In this document: positions 21,695 to 26,533 of the stretch, one piece after another
Position numbering within the stretch: the stretch's first letter is position 1
How the letters are laid out: each line of letters starts with the position of its first letter
Virus record (IMG/VR): IMGVR_UViG_3300032241_000646
Span: 1-26,533 of that record
Direction: 5' to 3' (one strand)
DNA length: 26,533 bases
From: a virus
The notes under the pieces: generated by a model
The model's database searches: none
What the model was told of the DNA's origin: nothing
What the model saw: the letters and a program-made list of their open reading frames with translations, nothing else
Made by a program: the position numbers and the translations under genes

Positions 21695-22957
21695 ATGACA
21701 ACATTAATACCAAAATATGATTTAATGAATGGTGGATCAACTCCAACAGGTGCTATAAATCGACCAATTAATTTAAAACTTGGTGATTTTATAAGCGTTA
21801 TGGATTTTGGTGCAAAAGGAGATGGAGTTACCGATGATACAACTGCCATTCAAAATGCTATTAATACTGCAACAATAGGAACAAATGGTCAAACTATATA
21901 TTTTCCTAAAGGAACATATGTAGTATCAGGATTAACAATTACTTCATCTTCTGGAAATAATAATACTACTGGAGAAAATTCTTTAAATATTGTTGGTTTA
22001 TCTGCTGTATTAAAAGGAAATTCTAGTTGCTCACAAATTTTAAGTATTACAAGTCCTAATAATACAACATTTACAAATGGCATTAATATTCAACATATAC
22101 AATTTGATATGTCTTTAATGTCAAATGCTGCGACATCAAGAGCTTTATATATTAAAAATTCTTATGACAATGATTTTCGTGATTTAACAATAATTGGACA
22201 ACCAGCATTGGGATATGGAATTTATATTGATCAAAGAGCATATACAAATTCTTTTTATTCTTGTAATTTGCAAACAGTAGGTTTGTTTGGTGCAGATGTC
22301 ACTACAGATGCCATTACAACCTGTAGTTTTTATAGTTTAAATGCAACACAAGTTATTTTAAGTCAATGTTCTCAAATATCATTTTTTGGGTGCATTATTC
22401 AAGGTAATAATAATTTATTTAATATTTATAGTTCAGCAAATATAACAATTATTGGTGGGGATTTCGAAGGTACTGCTGGTTATTATTTGAATTGTGCTTA
22501 TGCTGGAACAGGAACACAACATGGTGTAAATGGTATTACATCAATAAACAATAACATAACCAATGGTTTGACATATATTATTGGAACGGCAAACGCTTCT
22601 AATTTAGCTGACTTAAATCGTTATGGTAGAGCTTATGTAAACGGAACTCCTGTTACAACAATATCCACAACAACTGCTACTACTATTTATACATTTTCTG
22701 GTGATCCTGTAAGTGGAAGTAATCAAACTTTATCCGTTGCTTTAGTTGTAGTATGTGGAGATGATGGATTTAATGGTTATTGTGATTTATTAGGAATAGC
22801 TTATTCAACAGTTTTTGTTATAAATTCGCATACTGTTTATGGATCTCCCCCAACAAGAACTTATACTATAAGTGGAGCATCTTTACAATTGGCTAGAAGT
22901 GCTGCAACGGCTGGAAACACTAGAGTTACTTTATTAGCAAATAATTCTTCTAATTAA
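21695..22957 (+). CDS. Second tailspike with pectate-lyase-type beta-helix
   Basis: The start at 21695 is set by TAGGAAT upstream; a longer frame to 21653 overlaps the fibre gene. The 420-residue protein has only about 30 residues (INRPINLKLGDF at 21-32) before the beta-helix signature ISVMDFGAKGDGVTDDTTAI (33-52). It then has TIYFPKGTYVVSG and strand repeats rich in Asn, Ile and Ser. It lacks the anchor domain of the other two receptor genes, so it may attach to one of them instead of to the tail directly. Base composition is more AT-rich than the head genes. Confidence 0.8.
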   Translation: MTTLIPKYDLMNGGSTPTGAINRPINLKLGDFISVMDFGAKGDGVTDDTTAIQNAINTATIGTNGQTIYFPKGTYVVSGLTITSSSGNNNTTGENSLNIVGLSAVLKGNSSCSQILSITSPNNTTFTNGINIQHIQFDMSLMSNAATSRALYIKNSYDNDFRDLTIIGQPALGYGIYIDQRAYTNSFYSCNLQTVGLFGADVTTDAITTCSFYSLNATQVILSQCSQISFFGCIIQGNNNLFNIYSSANITIIGGDFEGTAGYYLNCAYAGTGTQHGVNGITSINNNITNGLTYIIGTANASNLADLNRYGRAYVNGTPVTTISTTTATTIYTFSGDPVSGSNQTLSVALVVVCGDDGFNGYCDLLGIAYSTVFVINSHTVYGSPPTRTYTISGASLQLARSAATAGNTRVTLLANNSSN

Positions 22958-22959
22958 TT

Positions 22960-23376
22960 ATGAATTCTTACACATGGCTTGTTGATTCTATAGATTGTAT
23001 TCCATCATTAGATGGTAAAACAAATGTTGTTTCTAATGTTCATTGGAGAATCAATGCTACAAGCGATGCTATGAAACAAATAACAATACCTAGTAAAACA
23101 ATATTTAATTTTGATGGAAGTCAAACAACAATTCCTGAACAAATACTTACTGAACCCATGTATTTTGTTACAACTTGTGGAGTTCAACCATTAACTTATA
23201 CAGCAGGAAGTGCATTTACAGAATATGAAGGACTTACTTTAGAAACTGTTATTGAGTGGATAAAATCTGCTATGGGAACTGATAAAGTAGCTGAAATACA
23301 AACTCAATTAGACAATATGATTAATGATTTGGCTAATCCATCAATTGTTTCACCTAAACTGCCCTGGAGTGTTTAA
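22960..23376 (+). CDS. Conserved small phage protein after tailspikes (138 aa)
   Basis: Starts MNSYTWLVDSIDCIPSLDGK. Conserved-looking phrases are TNVVSNVHWRINATSD near 21-36, YEGLTLETVIEWIKSAMGTD near 89-108 and a terminal PSIVSPKLPWSV. This plan (WxVxxxDCxPxxDGxTNVV, then helix ExVxxWI, then PLPW) is familiar from many phages, as an unnamed protein near tail fibre genes. It may help fibre assembly or be a virion part. It ends at a TAATG overlap with the membrane protein gene. Confidence 0.68.
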   Translation: MNSYTWLVDSIDCIPSLDGKTNVVSNVHWRINATSDAMKQITIPSKTIFNFDGSQTTIPEQILTEPMYFVTTCGVQPLTYTAGSAFTEYEGLTLETVIEWIKSAMGTDKVAEIQTQLDNMINDLANPSIVSPKLPWSV

Positions 23377-23651
23377 TGATTAATAACATACTATTCGCTA
23401 TATTTTTTATTCTTCAAGGCTTAGACTTTTGGACTACTTATAAATGTTTAACAATAAACAAAGGACATGAAGGCAATCCAATTGTTGCATTTGGAATATC
23501 TAAAATTGGATTAATTCCTGCATTGGCTATTTATAAACTATTAGCTGTTGTTATTGGATGGTTTGTTAAGGATGTATTACTAGCAATTATCATAATAGAT
23601 ATTGTTTATGCTTATGTTATTTACCAAAATTATAGGATAATGAAGTTATGA
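23376..23651 (+). CDS. Small membrane protein, possible holin (DUF5658-like)
   Basis: A 91-residue integral membrane protein with three predicted spans: NILFAIFFILQGLDFWTTY near 3-22, IVAFGISKIGLIPALAIYKLL (about 36-56) and VVIGWFVKDVLLAIIIIDIV (57-78), followed by a short basic end. The LQGLDFWTTY, GNPI segment resembles DUF5658-like proteins. Size and a basic tail are compatible with a holin, but no endolysin is seen nearby, so that is only a possibility. It overlaps both neighbours. Confidence 0.62.
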   Translation: MINNILFAIFFILQGLDFWTTYKCLTINKGHEGNPIVAFGISKIGLIPALAIYKLLAVVIGWFVKDVLLAIIIIDIVYAYVIYQNYRIMKL

Positions 23652-23803
23652 TTACATTTACATTAGAAGATAATGAAGCCCAATTTGTGGTGCAAGTAAT
23701 AGGTCAATTACCTACACAGTCAGGTGCTTATCCATTATTCCAAAAGTTACAGTCTCAATTACAAGTTGTAACACCAGAAACAGACCCTACAAAACAAGGA
23801 TAA
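23648..23803 (+). CDS. Small conserved phage protein (51 aa)
   Basis: Starts inside the previous stop (ATGA). The product is MITFTLEDNEAQFVVQVIGQ then LPTQSGAYPLFQKLQSQLQV and a polar end. The [IL]-x-[LF]-TLE-DxNxxxxVLxxLGxLP plan is a common small phage protein of unknown function, placed near fibre or tail genes, recalled from memory. It is preceded by a usable AGGATAATG-like start region. Confidence 0.68.
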   Translation: MITFTLEDNEAQFVVQVIGQLPTQSGAYPLFQKLQSQLQVVTPETDPTKQG

Positions 23804-23806
23804 GGT

Positions 23807-24502
23807 ATGAGTGCCAATTATACTGTTAACCGTGATCAGATTATTAATGGTGCATTACGAGTCTTAGGAGTCGTAGGTGCAGGTGATAATCCTACTCCTG
23901 CTGACTATCAAAACTGTGCAGAAGCACTTAACTTGTATATTAAAGAACTACAGACTAAAGGATTACCTTTATGGAAAGTAGAAGACTTACAAGTTCCTAT
24001 GGTAACAGGGCAAACTACATACACTTTAGGCCCAACAGGCAATGTAGTCACAGATAGACCTTTAAGAGTCGTTATGGCGTTTATTAGAAGCCAAACAGGC
24101 AATGATACAACATTACAGGTTATTAGTAGACAAGAGTATATGCAACAGGGATATAAACCATCCCCTGGAGTGCCTAACCAATGTTACTATGACCCACAAT
24201 TAAACAATGGAGTGTTGTACGTTTACAACACACCTGCTGATAATACCTATACTATTCACTTACAAGTACAGTTACCTATATCTGACATTACAAGTCCTAA
24301 TTCTGTTCCTGAGTTTCCTAATGAGTGGTATAACCTACTTAAGTTTGGATTGGCTGACCAAGTATCATTAGAATATGGAGTATCAGCAGGTATTCGTCAA
24401 GAATTGGCTATGAGAGCTAAGAATATGCTTGAAGAGATGATTGATTGGAGCCAAGAAGAGGCTTCTACTAACTTTATGCCTGAGATGAGGTTCCGTAACT
24501 AA
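23807..24502 (+). CDS. P22 gp4-like head completion / tail accessory protein
   Basis: A 231-residue protein of the family that binds under the portal and starts to plug the head after packaging. The N-terminal helical region INGALRVLGVVGAGDNPTPADYQNCAEALN (14-43) is the P22 gp4-like hallmark. A beta-rich middle (TYTLGPTGNVVTDRPLRV) and helical C-terminus (GIRQELAMRAKNMLEEMIDW) follow. It is longer than P22 gp4 itself (166 aa). The adjacent gp10-like gene supports the assignment. Confidence 0.78.
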   Translation: MSANYTVNRDQIINGALRVLGVVGAGDNPTPADYQNCAEALNLYIKELQTKGLPLWKVEDLQVPMVTGQTTYTLGPTGNVVTDRPLRVVMAFIRSQTGNDTTLQVISRQEYMQQGYKPSPGVPNQCYYDPQLNNGVLYVYNTPADNTYTIHLQVQLPISDITSPNSVPEFPNEWYNLLKFGLADQVSLEYGVSAGIRQELAMRAKNMLEEMIDWSQEEASTNFMPEMRFRN

Positions 24503-26070
24503 TGCCAATAATTAGAGTGCCATTAGGCCACAATATCGCTACTCGTGATGGTACTTTAACCAAAGATGCCAAGTTAGGTAATGCAGTCATTGAAATTGAG
24601 AAGGGTGAGTCTACTGCTATTGTAAAACGCCCAGGATTATCTACTTATCAAACAGAAACGGCAGGTACAGGTAATGGCATCTATTCCGTTGGTAATCACT
24701 TATTTAGCATTGTTGGAACTACGTTCTATGACAATGGAGTTTCAAAAGGAACTGTGGATGGGACTGATAAATACGACTTTATACAGACCTTAGACCAAAC
24801 ACAGGTATTCTTTAAGAACAAAGTTAAGGGCTACGTATATACCATTGCTACAGGCACGATATTAGACCTTACAAGCACAATTACAACACAATCTGGAACT
24901 ACGGTATCAGGTAGCCCTACAGTTACTTTATCGGCTTCTAATCCTGCTATACAGCCAGGGCAAAACGTATCAGGTACAGGTATTACGGTAGGAACTTATG
25001 TATTAACGATTTCAGGCACTACATTAACATTGTCACAAAATGCGACTGCTAGTGCTACAAATACACTTTCATTTACAACTAACTATCCTACTTCTACAGT
25101 AACAGGTGCAGTATTTATTGATGGGTATTACGTTGTTGCCGACTCAACAGGGTTAATTTATAACTCTAATGTGGAAGATCCTACAACTTGGCAGGCTATT
25201 AATTATATTGGGGCAGTATCTGAATCAGATAGTTTAGTGGCTATTGCAAGGACGGTTAACTACATACTTGCAATGGGTTCTAATACGATAGAGTTCTTCT
25301 ATGATGCAGGAACATCACCTGGAAGTCCATTCTTACCATATCAGAATAGTGTATTACTATTTGGATGTGCAGAAGGTCATACCGTTGTACAAATGGATAA
25401 TACAGTAGTATGGATGTCTACAAGCCTACAAAAAGGTTATCAAATTATGGCTTTAGCAGGGCAAAGTCCTCAAGTCATTTCTAATCAGTATATTGAAAGA
25501 ATATTAAATCGTTGTACTCCAAGTAATGCGTATGCTTTTAGTATTAAGACTTCAGGACATTCTTTCTATGTATTGACGCTAAAAGACCTAAATATCACTT
25601 TAGTATATGACTTTGCACAACATGGATGGACATATTGGAGTTCTGTAGAAAATAACGTAGAAAAGTACTTTAGTTGCTATAACTATAATAACTTTAATGG
25701 AGTTGATTTACTCCAACATGAGAGTAACGGTAAGACATATAATTTTGACCCATCCGTATATCAAGATGACGGTAATCCTATCTATGTATTGGCAAGAACG
25801 CCATTAATTGATGGTGGAGATAATATCCGTAAATTTTGGCATGAAATGCAGATTATTGGGGATAAAGTCAAGTCTTATGCACTTTTAAGATGGACTAATA
25901 ATGATTATAATGATTATTCCGAATGGCAAAATGTAAACTTAAGTACACCTAAGTCACAAGTTCATCGGGGAGGGCAAGCTCGTAGAAGGTCATTTGATTT
26001 GTACCATACAGACAATGAACCATTGAGATTGCAATATATTGAGTGTGATGTTGAAAAGGGGGATACATGA
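24502..26070 (+). CDS. P22 gp10-like tail hub / DNA stabilisation protein with inserted Ig-like module
   Basis: A 522-residue tail-hub protein that in P22 closes the portal channel below gp4. Family phrases are present: VFIDGYYVVADS (204-215), NSNVEDPTTWQAINYIGAVSE near 221-241, NTIEFFYDAGTSPGSPFLP, and VLLFGCAEGHTVVQMDNTVVWM. Residues about 129-193 form an extra Ser/Thr/Gly-rich block (SGTTVSGSPTVTLSASNPAI, GQNVSGTGITVGTYVLTISG) that looks like a self-contained Ig-like module not expected in the family. The gp4-like gene abuts it, and the GNAT gene overlaps its stop. Confidence 0.8.
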   Translation: MPIIRVPLGHNIATRDGTLTKDAKLGNAVIEIEKGESTAIVKRPGLSTYQTETAGTGNGIYSVGNHLFSIVGTTFYDNGVSKGTVDGTDKYDFIQTLDQTQVFFKNKVKGYVYTIATGTILDLTSTITTQSGTTVSGSPTVTLSASNPAIQPGQNVSGTGITVGTYVLTISGTTLTLSQNATASATNTLSFTTNYPTSTVTGAVFIDGYYVVADSTGLIYNSNVEDPTTWQAINYIGAVSESDSLVAIARTVNYILAMGSNTIEFFYDAGTSPGSPFLPYQNSVLLFGCAEGHTVVQMDNTVVWMSTSLQKGYQIMALAGQSPQVISNQYIERILNRCTPSNAYAFSIKTSGHSFYVLTLKDLNITLVYDFAQHGWTYWSSVENNVEKYFSCYNYNNFNGVDLLQHESNGKTYNFDPSVYQDDGNPIYVLARTPLIDGGDNIRKFWHEMQIIGDKVKSYALLRWTNNDYNDYSEWQNVNLSTPKSQVHRGGQARRRSFDLYHTDNEPLRLQYIECDVEKGDT

Positions 26071-26519
26071 TTGAATATAAAGAAGAATCTTATGATGATG
26101 TCATAGGAGAGATTAAGCCATTATTAGACCTTCATTACGAAGAAATAGCTAATAACAAAGATGTTATTAAACTAAACCCTGATTATGACGCATATAAGAA
26201 ATTATGCGATATGGGTGCTATGAGGATTATTACGGCTCGTGATGAGGGTAAATTAGTAGGATATTGTATCTGTATTATTCGTTACCATTTACATTATAAA
26301 GATAGTTTAACAGCATTAAATGATATTTTTTACATATCAAAGGATTATAGAAAAGGATTAATTGGTGTAAAATTGTTTATCAAGACCGAGGAAATCCTAA
26401 AGAAGTATGGTGTCCAACGAGTCATAATGAACACTAAAAAGCACCATGACGTAGGTGCAATTTTTGACCGTCTAGGATATAGAGAAACTGAACGAGTGTT
26501 CACTAAGATTATAGGATAA
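26067..26519 (+). CDS. GNAT family N-acetyltransferase
   Basis: A 150-residue GNAT-like enzyme expected to use acetyl-CoA. Seen: strands GAMRIITARDEGKLVGYCIC near 50-69, and the motif-A region LNDIFYISKDYRKGLIGVKL near 84-103, where the RKG-x-x-G pattern (R95, G97, G100) would bind the CoA pyrophosphate. The C-terminal DVGAIFDRLGYRETERVFTK is typical of the family. It overlaps the gp10-like gene by 4 bases. The target (host protein, virion protein or small molecule) is unknown. Such genes are recurrent beside podovirus tail genes. Confidence 0.8.
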   Translation: MIEYKEESYDDVIGEIKPLLDLHYEEIANNKDVIKLNPDYDAYKKLCDMGAMRIITARDEGKLVGYCICIIRYHLHYKDSLTALNDIFYISKDYRKGLIGVKLFIKTEEILKKYGVQRVIMNTKKHHDVGAIFDRLGYRETERVFTKIIG

Positions 26520-26522
26520 ATT

Positions 26523-26533
26523 ATGGCAGTTGA
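26523..26533 (+). CDS. Start of next gene (cut by window edge)
   Basis: An ATG 3 bases after the GNAT stop begins Met-Ala-Val and runs off the end of the window. Too little is present to identify it. In P22-like order more tail or ejection proteins may follow. Confidence 0.4.

Noticed and set aside
1-26533. tRNA genes, CRISPR arrays, insertion sequences, integrase or attachment sites
   Set aside because: None of the expected structures was seen by reading both strands: no cloverleaf with conserved T-loop, no regularly spaced repeats, no transposase or integrase ORF.

Overview
The window is a contiguous piece of an AT-rich tailed-phage genome, most likely a podovirus (short-tailed phage) with a P22-like head and tail. 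The evidence is a P22-type portal followed by scaffold and major capsid genes, P22 gp4-like and gp10-like tail-plug genes, and tailspikes, with no tape-measure, sheath or tail-tube gene. Genes are packed with ATGA or TAATG overlaps. No tRNA, rRNA, CRISPR array, insertion sequence, integrase or repressor was seen. The host cannot be named. A consensus-type LexA box (TACTGT-N8-ACAGTA) at 7873-7892 fits a gamma- or betaproteobacterial host, but this is inference.

Left arm, 1-4761, plus strand: a nucleic-acid-processing operon. It holds a superfamily 2 helicase (5' end outside the window), a Prim-Pol primase, several small unknown genes, a GT-A-like glycosyltransferase, a 24-residue membrane peptide, a coiled-coil protein, a DUF1364-like zinc/HNH protein, a RuvC-like resolvase and a probable small terminase.

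Centre, 4776-7371, minus strand: a very compact operon of 13 small ORFs of 31-110 codons. None has a known function. Adjacent genes overlap or are 2 nt apart, except for one 13-nt gap. Many share a stereotyped junction in which the Shine-Dalgarno of one gene forms the last codons of the gene before it. It probably encodes early host-takeover or accessory proteins and separates the small from the large terminase gene.

Control region, 7372-8023: AT-rich and non-coding. It carries a LexA-type box over a candidate rightward promoter, an 18-bp perfect palindrome, inverted and direct repeats, and a weak candidate leftward promoter.

Right arm, 8024-26533, plus strand: morphogenesis genes in the order small ORF, large terminase, portal, portal-overlapping small ORF, GroES-like co-chaperonin, scaffold, a conserved virion-associated protein, a probable head decoration protein, major capsid protein, terminator, several small virion proteins, a 19-residue-repeat protein, a tail adaptor candidate, a zinc-binding small protein, three receptor-binding genes (spike, fibre, spike), three small proteins including a possible holin, gp4-like and gp10-like tail plug proteins, and a GNAT acetyltransferase. 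The next gene starts at the window edge. A promoter-like sequence before 13047 and a terminator at 15135-15170 suggest that the decoration and capsid genes form their own highly expressed transcript.
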